Shown here piece after piece: positions 31,931 to 41,234 of a stretch of DNA of 64,000 bases. The DNA comes from Achromobacter animicus (lineage in GTDB: Bacteria; Pseudomonadota; Gammaproteobacteria; Burkholderiales; Burkholderiaceae_B): the NCBI RefSeq assembly GCF_902859585.1, contig NZ_CADIJM010000002.1:372001-436000 (forward strand), in the 5' to 3' direction. The first letter of the stretch is position 1. Every line of letters starts with the position of its first letter. The position numbers were made by a program, and so were the translations under genes. The notes under the pieces are model-generated. The model was given only the letters and a program-made list of their open reading frames with translations, was not told the origin of the DNA and searched no databases.

Positions 31931-33829
31931 ATGAGCCAAACCGCCACGAATTCCGCGTCCGAAACCCTGGGGTTCCAGGCCGAGGTGAAGCAACTGCTTC
32001 ATCTGATGATCCATTCGCTTTACAGCAACAAGGAAATCTTCCTGCGCGAGCTGGTGTCGAACGCGTCGGACGCCTGCGACAAGCTGCGCTTCGAAGCCAT
32101 CGACCAGCCGGAATTGCTGGGAGGCAACGGCGAACTGGCCATCACGGTCAGCTATGACAAGGCCGCCCGCACCATCACGATCTCCGACAACGGCATCGGC
32201 CTGTCGCGCGAAGAAGCGGTGGCCAACCTGGGCACGATCGCCCGCTCGGGCACGCGCGAGTTTTTCTCGCAGCTGACCGGCGACAAGCAGAAGGACGCGC
32301 AGCTCATCGGCCAGTTCGGCGTGGGCTTTTATTCGTCGTTCATCGTGGCGGACAAGGTGACGGTGGTCAGCCGCCGCGCCGGTTCCACGGACGCGATCCA
32401 GTGGGAATCCGACGGCCAGGGCGAGTTCACGATTGCCGCCGCTGAAAAGGCCAGCCGCGGCACGGACGTGACGCTGCACCTGCGCGCTGACGAAGACGAA
32501 CTCCTGAACGGCTGGAAATTGCGCGAGATCCTGCGCCGCTACTCCGACCACATCTCGCTGCCGATCCGCATGGCCAAGGAAGAGTGGGATCAGGAAAAGG
32601 GCGAGCAGGTCAAGACCGACGAACTGGAAACGGTGAACCAGGCGAACGCCCTGTGGGCCCGCAACAAGTCCGAAGTGACGGAAGAGCAGTACCGCGAGTT
32701 CTACAAGACGGTCTCGCACGACTACGACGATCCGCTGGCCTGGACGCACAACCGCGTCGAAGGCCGCAGCGAGTACACGCAACTGCTGTACGTGCCCAAG
32801 CATGCGCCCATGGACATGTGGGACCGCGACGGCCGCCATGGCGTGAAGCTGTACGTGAAGCGTGTCTTCATCATGGACGACGCCGACCAGCTCCTGCCGT
32901 CGTACCTGCGCTTTGTGCGCGGCGTGATCGATTCGGCGGACCTGCCGTTGAACGTGTCGCGCGAAATCCTGCAGGAAAGCCGCGACGTGCGCGCCATTCG
33001 CGAGGGTTCGGCCAAGCGCATCCTGTCGCTGCTGGAAGACCTGGCCGAGAACAAGCCGGAAGACTACGCGACGTTCTGGTCGGAGTTTGGCCAGGTGTTG
33101 AAGGAAGGTGCGGGCGAGGACTCGGCCAATCTTGAGCGCATCGCCAAGCTGATGCGTTTTGCGTCGACAAATTCCGGTGAACAGGCGCAGACGGTGTCGT
33201 TTGCCGACTACGTGTCGCGCATGAAGGAAGGCCAGGACAAGATCTACTACGTTACGGCGGACACCTTCGCCGCGGCCAGCAACAGCCCGCATCTGGAAAT
33301 CTTCCGCAAGAAGGGCATCGAAGTCCTGCTGCTGTCGGATCGCGTTGACGAGTGGATGCTGTCGTACCTGCGCGAATTCGACGGCAAGTCGCTGGTGTCG
33401 GTGGCCAAGGGTGGCCTCGATCTGGCCGAACTGGCCGACGAGGAAGAAAAGAAGCACCAGGCCGAAGTGGCCGAGGACTTCAAGCCGTTGGTCGAGCGTC
33501 TGCAAAAGACGCTGGAAGACCAGGTCAAGGAAGTGCGCGTGACGCTGCGCCTGGTGGATTCGCCGGCATGCGTGGTGGTGGGCCAGAATGAACTCAGCCC
33601 GCACCTGTTGCGCATGCTGAAGGCCGCCGGCCAGGAAGCGCCGAACGTGAAGCCGGTGCTGGAGATCAATCCCGAGCATCCGCTGCTGGCGCGTATTCGT
33701 GCGGCTGATGATGGCGAGTTCGATCAGTGGGCGCGTCTGCTGCTGGATCAAGCGCTGCTGGCCGAGGGCGCGCAGATTGCGGACCCGGCGGCGTTTGTGA
33801 AGCGGTTGAATGCGCTGCTGTTGAAGTAA
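31931..33829 (+). CDS. htpG: Chaperone protein HtpG (Hsp90 family)
   Basis: A 632-residue cytoplasmic Hsp90. The N-terminal ATPase has [20 protein letters not shown], the [10 protein letters not shown] block with the key Asn/Asp, the [10 protein letters not shown] loop and the GQFGVGFYS lid motif. The middle domain begins near residue 230 ([20 protein letters not shown]); the C-terminal dimerisation domain ends near 632. It helps refold client proteins with DnaK. Expressed from a sigma-32-like promoter and closed by a terminator at 33850. Confidence 0.97.
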   Translation: MSQTATNSASETLGFQAEVKQLLHLMIHSLYSNKEIFLRELVSNASDACDKLRFEAIDQPELLGGNGELAITVSYDKAARTITISDNGIGLSREEAVANLGTIARSGTREFFSQLTGDKQKDAQLIGQFGVGFYSSFIVADKVTVVSRRAGSTDAIQWESDGQGEFTIAAAEKASRGTDVTLHLRADEDELLNGWKLREILRRYSDHISLPIRMAKEEWDQEKGEQVKTDELETVNQANALWARNKSEVTEEQYREFYKTVSHDYDDPLAWTHNRVEGRSEYTQLLYVPKHAPMDMWDRDGRHGVKLYVKRVFIMDDADQLLPSYLRFVRGVIDSADLPLNVSREILQESRDVRAIREGSAKRILSLLEDLAENKPEDYATFWSEFGQVLKEGAGEDSANLERIAKLMRFASTNSGEQAQTVSFADYVSRMKEGQDKIYYVTADTFAAASNSPHLEIFRKKGIEVLLLSDRVDEWMLSYLREFDGKSLVSVAKGGLDLAELADEEEKKHQAEVAEDFKPLVERLQKTLEDQVKEVRVTLRLVDSPACVVVGQNELSPHLLRMLKAAGQEAPNVKPVLEINPEHPLLARIRAADDGEFDQWARLLLDQALLAEGAQIADPAAFVKRLNALLLK

Positions 33830-33849
33830 GCGGTGGTTGGTGCGAAGAG

Positions 33850-33876
33850 GGGCGTCCGGAAGGACGCCCTTTTTTT
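33850..33876 (+). terminator. Terminator after htpG
   Basis: GGGCGTCC (33850-33857) and GGACGCCC (33862-33869) then seven T. Confidence 0.9.
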
Positions 33877-33889
33877 CGTGGGCCATCGG

Positions 33890-33954
33890 ATTACCGAGCG
33901 GTAATTTATCCCGGAAAATGATGGGTCGAGGGCCGAATTATTACCGCTCGGTAA
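33890..33954. promoter_or_regulatory. Two palindromic operators upstream of an MFS efflux gene
   Basis: TTACCGAGCGGTAA at 33891-33904 and TTACCGCTCGGTAA at 33941-33954 are each palindromic apart from the centre and are exact reverse complements of one another, 50 bp apart. The form suits a TetR-family dimer site. The only downstream gene is the MFS transporter at 34166; no regulator gene lies beside it here. The rest of the 336-bp gap shows nothing else. Confidence 0.55.
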
Positions 33955-34165
33955 CTGGGGACTGCAAACCTGAAGACCTGTCCTGGCGAGGGGACTTCCC
34001 CCACGGATTAATGACCTGAAGTCAAAAGTGTTTGCCCGCTAGACGCCTTTTTCTGCAAGTATCCGGCCGTCATACTGCACGCCTGTCTATCCGATGTGCC
34101 GGCCATTTCAGGCCGGGCGCGCCCCAGGAACTCCCCGCCGGCGCCGTCGAACCCAAGGAACTTGC

Positions 34166-35365
34166 ATGAATCCCCAAGAAACCCAGCCGGTGAAGGCCGG
34201 CCCGCCGTTGTTGGCGCTTGCCGTCGGTGCGTTTGGCATCGGCGTGACCGAGTTCTCTCCCATGGGCCTGTTGCCCGTCATCGCCGAGGGGGTGAATGTA
34301 TCCATCCCCAGCGCGGGCATGCTGGTCAGCGCCTACGCGATCGGCGTGATGGTCGGCGCACCGCTGATGACGCTGGCGTTCTCGCGCTGGTCGCGGCGCA
34401 AGGCGCTGATTCTGCTGATGGCGATCTTCACCATCGGCAATATCCTGTCGGCGCTGTCGCCCAACTACACGACGCTGCTGCTGGCCCGCCTGGTGACCAG
34501 CCTGAACCACGGCGCGTTCTTTGGCCTGGGCTCGCTCGTGGCTGCCAGCGTGGTGCCCCGCCACAAGCAGGCCAGCGCGGTGGCGACGATGTTCATGGGG
34601 CTGACCATCGCCAACGTGGGCGGCGTGCCGGCCGCGACGTGGCTGGGTCAGACGATCGGCTGGCGGATGTCGTTCTTTGCGACGGCGGTGCTGGGCCTGA
34701 TTGCGATGCTGTCGCTGTGGTTCGCCCTGCCGGCGGGCGAGGCGGGCCGGCGTCCCAACGTGCGCCATGAGCTGGCCGTGCTGCGCAGCCCTGCGGTGCT
34801 GCTGGCGCTGCTGACCACGGTGCTGGGCGCGGGCGCGATGTTCACGCTGTACACGTATATCGCCCCGACGCTGGCCGAGATTACCGGCGCGTCCCCGGCG
34901 TTCGTGACGGGCATGCTGGTGCTGATCGGTCTGGGCTTCACATTGGGCAACGGCGTGGGTGGACGCATGGCCGACCGCTCGCTCGATGGCACGCTGATCT
35001 TCTTCCTGGTGCTGGTCATCGTGGACCTGCTGGCGTTCCCGTGGCTGGCGTCCACGCCGGTCGGCGCGGCTGTGGCGCTGCTGATCTTCGGCGTCGCGAC
35101 GTTCGCGGTGGTGCCGCCCCTGCAGATGGGCGTGATGCGCGCCGCGACCGATGCGCCGGGACTGGCCTCGTCGATGAACGTGGGCGCGTTCAACCTGGGC
35201 AACGCGGTGGGCGCGGCGGCCGGGGGCGCGGTGATCTCGGCGGGCTTGGGTTACGCGGCGGTGCCGATCGCCGGCGCGGTGATTGCAACGGCGGGACTGG
35301 CGCTGGTGCTGGTGCAGCGCGCCGGGAACGTGCGGCGGCGCAAGCTGGCAGTGCAGGGCTGCTGA
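34166..35365 (+). CDS. MFS efflux transporter (AraJ/YdhP-like)
   Basis: A 399-residue protein with 12 predicted membrane helices. The N-terminal half has GVTEFSPMGLLPVIAEGVNV, typical of the DHA1 drug/arabinose efflux (AraJ, YdhP) group, and the A-motif loop GAPLMTLAFSRWSRRKAL. The central cytosolic linker is short. ATG 34166 follows AAGGAA. It is likely to export sugars, drugs or amino acids; the substrate cannot be told. Two operator palindromes lie upstream and a terminator follows. Confidence 0.8.
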   Translation: MNPQETQPVKAGPPLLALAVGAFGIGVTEFSPMGLLPVIAEGVNVSIPSAGMLVSAYAIGVMVGAPLMTLAFSRWSRRKALILLMAIFTIGNILSALSPNYTTLLLARLVTSLNHGAFFGLGSLVAASVVPRHKQASAVATMFMGLTIANVGGVPAATWLGQTIGWRMSFFATAVLGLIAMLSLWFALPAGEAGRRPNVRHELAVLRSPAVLLALLTTVLGAGAMFTLYTYIAPTLAEITGASPAFVTGMLVLIGLGFTLGNGVGGRMADRSLDGTLIFFLVLVIVDLLAFPWLASTPVGAAVALLIFGVATFAVVPPLQMGVMRAATDAPGLASSMNVGAFNLGNAVGAAAGGAVISAGLGYAAVPIAGAVIATAGLALVLVQRAGNVRRRKLAVQGC

Positions 35366-35393
35366 GGTTTCGGCCTGCGGGCCGCCCAATGAA

Positions 35394-35427
35394 AAGCCTC
35401 GGTGGACGTGGATCCGCCGGGGCTTTT
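35394..35427 (+). terminator. Terminator after the MFS gene
   Basis: AAGCCTCGGTGGA and GATCCGCCGGGGCTT form a 13-bp stem with G-T pairs, then T's. Confidence 0.8.
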
Positions 35428-35525
35428 TGTTTGCCGTGAGCATCGCAGCCGGACTGGCACTCCCCACGGTCAGGAATTCGCCTGATCAGACAGAAGAATA
35501 AGCTGCGCCAAATTCGCCCCATATG

Positions 35526-35550
35526 AAAAAGGGCGTCCCGCGGGACGCCC
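35526..35550 (-). terminator. Terminator of the dgo operon
   Basis: On the minus strand GGGCGTCCCGCGGGACGCCC is a perfect palindrome followed by five T. It ends the minus-strand dgoK-A-D-T unit. Confidence 0.85.
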
Positions 35551-35588
35551 CTTCATTCAAGGCCAGAATTCAAATCCAGGCCGATTCA

Positions 35589-36899
35589 TCAAGCCTCGAT
35601 CCGCTCCACCTTCCCGACCAGCAGGATGTACGACAGCGCGCCCAGCAACGCCAGCGACGATACGTACACGATGGCCGGCGCAAAGCTGTCCTTGGACACC
35701 AGCAAGCCAATCACGATGGGCGTGCAGATCGACGACAGGTTGCCGACGAAGTTGAACACGCCGCCGGTCAGGCCCAGGAGGCGAACCGGGGCCAGGGTTG
35801 AAACGAGCGACCACGTGATCGACGCCAGACCGTTCCCAAAGAACGCCACGGCGAGGAAGAAGATGACCCACGGCGTGGAGTCCGTGAAGTTCGCGCCGAT
35901 CATGGACGTGGAGATCAACAGGCCCAGAATGATCGGCAGCTTGCGCGCCATGCCGACCGTGGCGCCGCGCCGGATCAGGAAGTCGGACAGCACGCCCGAG
36001 CACAGCACGCCGATGAAGGCCGCCAGGAACGGCACCGAGGCCAGAAAGCCGGACTTGATGAAGTCCATGCCGCGGTACTTGACCAGATATGTGGGGAACC
36101 AGGTCAGGAAGAACCACAGCGTGGAGGTCAGGCAGAACTGGCCGAGGTACACGCCCCACAGCTTGCGCTTGCTCATGACCAGGCCCAGGTCGTTCCAGTT
36201 GAACGGGGCCTTCTTTTCACGCACGCGCGTGTCCAGGTCGACGACGCCGCCGCCTTTCTGGATCAGCTCGATTTCCGCTGCGTTGGCGCCTTTGAACTGG
36301 CGCGGTTCGCGGTAGATCATGAACCACAGCACGCCCCAGATGATGCCTAGGAGACCGGTGCTGACGAACACCATGTGCCAGCCGTAATGATGCTGCAGCC
36401 AGGCCAGCACCGGCGTCAGGAACGCCAGGCCGACGAACTGGCCCGACGTGTAGAAGCCGATGGCGGTGGCGCGTTCGCGTTCGGGGAACCACGTGGTGAC
36501 GACGCGGTTGTTGATGGGATAGGCCGGGGCTTCCAGCGCGCCCACGGCCAGGCGCAGGACGAACAGGATGACGAAGCTGCCGGCAAAGCCCATGAAGAAC
36601 GTGGCCGCGGACCACAGGATCAGCGCGGCGGCATACAGCACGCGGGGGGACACGCGGTCCACCAGCCAGCCGCCGGGAATCTGCATGGCGGCGTAGGTCC
36701 AGCCGAAGGCCGACAGGATCAGGCCTTCATGCCAGGTGTCCAGGCCGAACTCGTCCTTCAGGGCGGGGGCGGCGATGGACAGGTTGCTGCGGTCCAGGTA
36801 GTTGATGACGACGGTGATGAACAGCATCACCATGATGATGTAGCGGCTGCGGGTCGGGCGCTGAGCGCCTTGCAGGCCGGCTTGGGCGACGGTGGACAA
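35589..36899 (-). CDS. dgoT: D-galactonate/hexuronate-type MFS transporter (DgoT-like)
   Basis: A 436-residue anion:cation symporter family protein with 12 helices: LFITVVINYLDRSNLSIAAP carries the conserved INYLDR motif (Asp/Arg for substrate), GWTYAAMQIPGGWLVDRV follows, and FGNGLASITWSLVSTLAPVRLLG is in the second half. Last gene of the minus-strand cluster, downstream of dgoD by 26 bp. It would bring D-galactonate into the cell with protons. Substrate follows from the neighbours. Confidence 0.82.
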   Translation of the reverse strand: MSTVAQAGLQGAQRPTRSRYIIMVMLFITVVINYLDRSNLSIAAPALKDEFGLDTWHEGLILSAFGWTYAAMQIPGGWLVDRVSPRVLYAAALILWSAATFFMGFAGSFVILFVLRLAVGALEAPAYPINNRVVTTWFPERERATAIGFYTSGQFVGLAFLTPVLAWLQHHYGWHMVFVSTGLLGIIWGVLWFMIYREPRQFKGANAAEIELIQKGGGVVDLDTRVREKKAPFNWNDLGLVMSKRKLWGVYLGQFCLTSTLWFFLTWFPTYLVKYRGMDFIKSGFLASVPFLAAFIGVLCSGVLSDFLIRRGATVGMARKLPIILGLLISTSMIGANFTDSTPWVIFFLAVAFFGNGLASITWSLVSTLAPVRLLGLTGGVFNFVGNLSSICTPIVIGLLVSKDSFAPAIVYVSSLALLGALSYILLVGKVERIEA

Positions 36900-36925
36900 T
36901 GGAGTCTCCTCTCTCTTTTATCGGC

Positions 36926-38074
36926 TTACCACTCGGCGAAGCTGCCGTCGGCGTGACGCCAGATGGGGTTGCGCCAGCGGTGGCCCACTGCGGCCCGTTC
37001 CTTGACGTATTCCTCGTTCACTTCGATGCCCAGGCCCGGCCCTTGCGGGATCGCGACCATGCCGTCCTCGTACGCGAAGACCTCGCGGTTGCTGACGTAG
37101 TCGAGCAGGTCGTTGGCGGCGTTGTAGTGGATGCCCAGGCTCTGCTCCTGGATGAACGCGTTGTAGCAGCCGGCGTCGATCTGCAGGCAGGTGGCCAGCG
37201 CGATGGGGCCGAGCGGGCAGTGCAGCGCCAGCGCGACGTCATAGGCTTCGGCCATCGCCGCGATCTTGCGGGTCTCGGTGATGCCGCCTGCGTGCGACGG
37301 GTCGGGCTGGATGATGTCGACGTAGCCTTCGGACAGCACGCGCTTGAAGTCCCAGCGCGAGAACAGGCGCTCGCCCAGCGCGATGGGCGTGGACGTCAGC
37401 GGCGCCAATTCCTTCAGCGCTTCGTAGTGTTCGCTCAGCACGGGCTCTTCGATGAACATGAGCTTGAACGGATCAAGTTCCTTCATCAGCACCTTGGCCA
37501 TGGGCTTGTGGACGCGGCCGTGAAAGTCCACGCCGATGCCCACGTTCGGGCCAACGGCGTCGCGCACGGCGGCCACGTTCTCCAGGCACTTCTCGACCTT
37601 GTCGAACGAGTCGATGTACTGCAGCTCTTCGGTGCCGTTCATCTTGACGGCGGTGAAGCCACGCTCGACGGCGCTCTTGGCGGCCGCGGCGGTGTCGGCG
37701 GGACGGTCGCCGCCGATCCACGAGTACACGCGGATGCGGTCGCGCACGTTGCCGCCCAGAAGTTGCGACACGGGCACGCCAAGATGCTTGCCCTTGATGT
37801 CCCACAGTGCCTGGTCGATACCGGCCAGCGCGCTCATGTGGATGGCGCCGCCGCGGTAGAAGCCGCCGCGGTACAGGACCGTCCAGTGGTCTTCGATGTT
37901 GCGCGGATCCTTGCCGATCAGGTAATCGGACAGTTCTTCGACGGCGGCGGCAACCGAGTGCGCGCGGCCTTCGACGACGGGTTCACCCCAGCCGACGATG
38001 CCTTCGTCCGTTTCAATCTTCAGGAAGCACCACCGGGGCGGCACGATGTAGGTGGTGAGCTTGGTGATCTTCAT
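36926..38074 (-). CDS. dgoD: D-galactonate dehydratase
   Basis: A 382-residue mandelate racemase/enolase superfamily enzyme, the same length as E. coli DgoD, turning D-galactonate into 2-keto-3-deoxygalactonate. Visible are the substrate cap ([21 protein letters not shown]), metal ligands within VDFHGRVHK (Asp/His near 183-185), [14 protein letters not shown], the [11 protein letters not shown] loop with catalytic His, and [11 protein letters not shown]. It overlaps dgoA by 4 bp (ATGA). Confidence 0.92.
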   Translation of the reverse strand: MKITKLTTYIVPPRWCFLKIETDEGIVGWGEPVVEGRAHSVAAAVEELSDYLIGKDPRNIEDHWTVLYRGGFYRGGAIHMSALAGIDQALWDIKGKHLGVPVSQLLGGNVRDRIRVYSWIGGDRPADTAAAAKSAVERGFTAVKMNGTEELQYIDSFDKVEKCLENVAAVRDAVGPNVGIGVDFHGRVHKPMAKVLMKELDPFKLMFIEEPVLSEHYEALKELAPLTSTPIALGERLFSRWDFKRVLSEGYVDIIQPDPSHAGGITETRKIAAMAEAYDVALALHCPLGPIALATCLQIDAGCYNAFIQEQSLGIHYNAANDLLDYVSNREVFAYEDGMVAIPQGPGLGIEVNEEYVKERAAVGHRWRNPIWRHADGSFAEW

Positions 38075-38724
38075 GCTTGTGTCTCCTGGGCAGGATAGGC
38101 GCGTTGCCAGGCCGCGACGAAAGCGCGCGCGTTCTGGCCGGTTGCTTCGGCCGACAGGCCGGGTTTGTACAAGGCGGAGCCCAGGCCGAAGCCGCTGGCG
38201 CCCGCCTGGGCGTAATTCGAAAGGTTGTCGGGCGTGATGCCGCCCACGGGAACCAGCGCGATCGGCGGGCGCATCACGGCGCGCCAGGCCTTGAGCACGG
38301 CCGGGCCAAGCTGCTCGGCCGGGAACATCTTCAGCACGTCGGCGCCCGCCGCCAGCGCGGCAAAGGCTTCGGTGGGCGTGGCGACGCCGGGGCAGGACGC
38401 CATGCCCAGCTTCTTGGCCTGGCGGATGACGGCCGGATCGCTGTGCGGCATGACGATGAGTTCGCCGCCGGCCTGCTGGATGCGCGCGCAGTCGTCGGGA
38501 TTGAGGACGGTGCCGGCGCCGATGAGGCAGTCGGTGGGCAGCGCGGCGCGCATGGCGCGGATGCTGTCCAGCGGATCCGGGGAATTCAGCGGCACTTCGA
38601 TCAGGCGGAAGCCCGCGTCGTACAGCGCTTGCCCGACGGGTTCGGCTTCGGCGGGCGTGATGCCGCGCAGGATGGCGATCAGGCCGCAGTGGGCCATGGC
38701 GGTTTGCAGACCGGGATGGTTCAT
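38071..38724 (-). CDS. dgoA: 2-dehydro-3-deoxy-6-phosphogalactonate aldolase
   Basis: A 217-residue class I KDPG/KDPGal aldolase. Catalytic Glu lies in LIEVPLNS and the Schiff-base Lys in [22 protein letters not shown] and VGGITPDNL are the phosphate-binding and barrel loops. It cleaves the phosphorylated keto-deoxy sugar to pyruvate and glyceraldehyde 3-phosphate. Second gene of the cluster, 9 bp after dgoK. Confidence 0.92.
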   Translation of the reverse strand: MNHPGLQTAMAHCGLIAILRGITPAEAEPVGQALYDAGFRLIEVPLNSPDPLDSIRAMRAALPTDCLIGAGTVLNPDDCARIQQAGGELIVMPHSDPAVIRQAKKLGMASCPGVATPTEAFAALAAGADVLKMFPAEQLGPAVLKAWRAVMRPPIALVPVGGITPDNLSNYAQAGASGFGLGSALYKPGLSAEATGQNARAFVAAWQRAYPAQETQA

Positions 38725-38733
38725 CGAAGGTTC

Positions 38734-39741
38734 CTATGCGGGGATCGGGGTGGAGGGGGACACAAGCCCGGCGCAGATGGCCAGGTGCCACAGGCCGCGC
38801 TCGGTCGCGTTCTGCGCCTGCTCGGGCGCGCCCAGGCCGTAATGCTGCATGGCCAGGAGGTAGCGCTTGCACAGCGCGGGCTCGCCGCACAGCACGATGT
38901 GGGGCAGTTCGCCCTGCTGGCGCAGCATCTCGGCCAGCGCGGCGACTTCATGGCCGATCAAGAGGCCCGACAGGTAATCGGCCTGCGACTCAGGCGCGAG
39001 TTCGCCGGTCAGGCCCAGCGCGCGCGTGCTGAAGATGGTGGACATCACGCCCGCCCGGCCAGCCGGCGCGCCGGCAACTTTCACGCCGCGCTCGAAGGCG
39101 GCCATGTCGGCGTTGGGGGCGTCGGCCATCGTGCGGCCCAGAATGGTGTGGCCGCGCAGCGCCGCGTAGACCTCGCCGGTCATGAAGGTGTCGAAGTGCG
39201 TGACGCGGCCACGGCGTGCGTTGACCCATTTGGAGTGCGTGCCGGGCAATCCGATGAGCACGCTGTCGGCATTGGCACTGGCTTCGTCGGCCATCACGCC
39301 GAAGACCTGGGTCTCTTCGCCTCGCATCACGTTGGGCAGGCCGTGGCGCTGGATGAGGCCGGGCACGATGTGCACGGGCGTGCCGCCAGGGCGTTCCACC
39401 ACGGTCAGCAAGGTGCCGATGCGCTCCAGGTCGACGGGCACGTCCAGGTAGGCGGCTTCCTTCCAGCCCTGCGCGCTGCCGACCATGCCGCAGGCAATGA
39501 CGGGCAGGGCGGGCTCGGCGCGCAGCCAGTCGCCGCATGCCTGATCAAAAGCCAGTTCAAAGCCGGATAGTGTGGTGCTGGCGGCGCCGTCCTGCAGCGG
39601 TTGCGGCAGGCGCATGATGCCCCAGGGCAGATGGCGCGTATCGAGCGTACGGCCCGTGGCGTCCAGGCGATAGGCGCGAAGTGAAGAGGTTCCCCAATCC
39701 AGCGCGATGAGAGCCGCACGGGCGGGCGATCCGGTATTCAT
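38734..39741 (-). CDS. dgoK: 2-dehydro-3-deoxygalactonokinase
   Basis: A 335-residue kinase of the DgoK family. ATG 39741 starts [31 protein letters not shown] and [14 protein letters not shown] are the ATP/sugar-kinase-like signature segments, [13 protein letters not shown] is the sugar-facing block. It phosphorylates 2-keto-3-deoxygalactonate for the DgoA aldolase. First gene of the operon, next to the divergent IclR gene. The ribosome site is weak. Confidence 0.9.
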   Translation of the reverse strand: MNTGSPARAALIALDWGTSSLRAYRLDATGRTLDTRHLPWGIMRLPQPLQDGAASTTLSGFELAFDQACGDWLRAEPALPVIACGMVGSAQGWKEAAYLDVPVDLERIGTLLTVVERPGGTPVHIVPGLIQRHGLPNVMRGEETQVFGVMADEASANADSVLIGLPGTHSKWVNARRGRVTHFDTFMTGEVYAALRGHTILGRTMADAPNADMAAFERGVKVAGAPAGRAGVMSTIFSTRALGLTGELAPESQADYLSGLLIGHEVAALAEMLRQQGELPHIVLCGEPALCKRYLLAMQHYGLGAPEQAQNATERGLWHLAICAGLVSPSTPIPA

Positions 39742-40102
39742 CAGAGTCTGTCTCGTCTCTGGCCGCGCATCCGGCTGCCGTCGTTGCGCCGTCATGCGCG
39801 CGGGACTGGGCGGAGTGGTCGCGGACCCTGTTGTCTGAAATCTTGCCGTGCGCGCGCGGGAGGCGCGCGGTGCACGATGGCAAAAATTCTAGTTCAGCGC
39901 TTGAAAAATCTCAAAATATAGAATTAAATCCCACATACAGGGAATATGATGTGCATTTCAAGTAGGCTTTCAGTTGAGCCTTCGAAGTGTTTTGTTCGCT
40001 CGGCGAAGCGCCGTGCATATCCCTATCACTCACGCATCCGTGCTGCGGCGCCCGGTATGCTTGCTGATCTTTCCCATCGCGCTGCAACATTGCCTTTGCC
40101 AC
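39742..40102. promoter_or_regulatory. Divergent control region between dgoK and the IclR gene
   Basis: About 360 bp with no gene. Between 39900 and 39960 it is conspicuously AT-rich (TATAGAATTAAATCCC) and contains a loose inverted repeat AAATCCC / GGGAATA around 39924-39945. These are natural places for an IclR dimer and the two promoters. No clean -35/-10 pair can be fixed by eye. Confidence 0.45.
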
Positions 40103-40924
40103 ATGACCGCCATCACACTGCCCCCCGAGCAACCTGCCACGCTTGACCCCGATGCCGCCGCGCCCGCCGGCACGCAGACGCTGATGCGCGGTCTTGCCGT
40201 GGTGCAGGCGGTGGCCGATGGCGCACGCGACCTGAAGGAAATCTGCGCGCGCATCGGCGTGGCGCGCAGCACGACGCACCGGCTTGCAAGCTGTCTGGTG
40301 CAAGAGCGCTACCTGCGCGCGCTGCCGGGCGTGGGTTACGTGCTGGGTCCCAAGCTGATCGAGCTGGGTTTTCAGGCGCGCGAGGCGTTTCCGCTGGCGA
40401 CGCTGGCGCGGCCCTATCTGGACAGCCTGGCCGACATGACCGGCGACACGATCCACCTGGCCGTGCGCGACAACAACGACGTGCTGTACCTGGAGAAGAT
40501 TCCGGGCAAAAAGGGATTGGAAATGCGATCGCGGGTCGGCCACCGGATGCCGCTCGCCGCGACCGGTGTGGGCAAGGCATTGCTGCTGGACGCGGATGAG
40601 CCGCAGTGGAAGGCGCTGCATCGCGTCGGCGCACCGGTGTCGTCGCGCGCGCCCGGCGGACAGCAGGGATGGGAGGCGTTCCGTGATCGCATGCGCGATT
40701 ACGCGTCGCAGGGTTATGCGTTCGACCTGGAAGACAACGAGCCTTCGATCCGCTGCGTGGCAGCGCCCGTGCGCGATGCCTCCAGCGGCATCGTCGCCGC
40801 CATCAGTGTGTCGAGCACCGTGCCTTATATGTCGCTGGAGCGCATGCGCGAGATGGTGCCGGTGGTGCAGGGCGCGGCTGCGGGGATTTCGGCCGAGATG
40901 GGATGGAAGGTTGAGCGGGGTTGA
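40103..40924 (+). CDS. IclR-family regulator of galactonate genes
   Basis: A 273-residue regulator from ATG 40103. Residues about 25-85 hold the IclR winged helix (LKEICARIGVARSTTHRLASCL). Residues 100-265 are the effector domain (DTIHLAVRDNNDVLYLEKIPG, RMPLAATGVGKALLLD, SIRCVAAPVRDASSGIVAAISVS). It is divergent from the dgo genes, so it likely responds to galactonate or a keto-deoxy intermediate. An in-frame upstream start would add a poorly fitting leader. Confidence 0.85.
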   Translation: MTAITLPPEQPATLDPDAAAPAGTQTLMRGLAVVQAVADGARDLKEICARIGVARSTTHRLASCLVQERYLRALPGVGYVLGPKLIELGFQAREAFPLATLARPYLDSLADMTGDTIHLAVRDNNDVLYLEKIPGKKGLEMRSRVGHRMPLAATGVGKALLLDADEPQWKALHRVGAPVSSRAPGGQQGWEAFRDRMRDYASQGYAFDLEDNEPSIRCVAAPVRDASSGIVAAISVSSTVPYMSLERMREMVPVVQGAAAGISAEMGWKVERG

Positions 40925-40927
40925 TGG

Positions 40928-41218
40928 CTACTCAGGCAAATGATCCCGGACCGCGTGGCCATCGACGCGCGCTTTCGAGCCACTGGCGATCAGTCGGGCG
41001 CCACACGCTGTCTTCATGCCGTGCAGCGCCACCGGGATGCCATTGACCTTGTACGTCGGGCTGCCTTCGACGATGGGAAAAACGCCCTCGCATTTTGGGC
41101 ATGAAACCTGATGGCCGACGCCGGCCATGGGTCTGCCATTGAGGTTGGTGTGCGGGAAACCCTCGAGCACGAACCCGCCGTGGTCTGTGGTGTCGTCTTT
41201 GCGGATGATTTCTGGCAT
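40928..41218 (-). CDS. PAAR-domain spike-tip protein
   Basis: A 96-residue protein with the PAAR pattern: GGFVLEGFPHTNLNGRPMAGVGHQVSCPKC, where zinc-binding His/Cys residues are present (HQVSCPKC, ALHGMKTACG), and a final GHAVRDH. It caps the VgrG spike of the type VI secretion system. Last gene of the minus-strand unit that starts with vgrG, 16 bp after the first immunity gene. Confidence 0.9.
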   Translation of the reverse strand: MPEIIRKDDTTDHGGFVLEGFPHTNLNGRPMAGVGHQVSCPKCEGVFPIVEGSPTYKVNGIPVALHGMKTACGARLIASGSKARVDGHAVRDHLPE

Positions 41219-41234
41219 GTGGTTGTTGCCTCCG

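Noticed and set aside
31907-33886. Very long minus-strand frame opposite htpG
   Set aside because: An antisense shadow of a high-GC conserved gene; composition (His/Gln/Arg-rich) is typical of such shadows.
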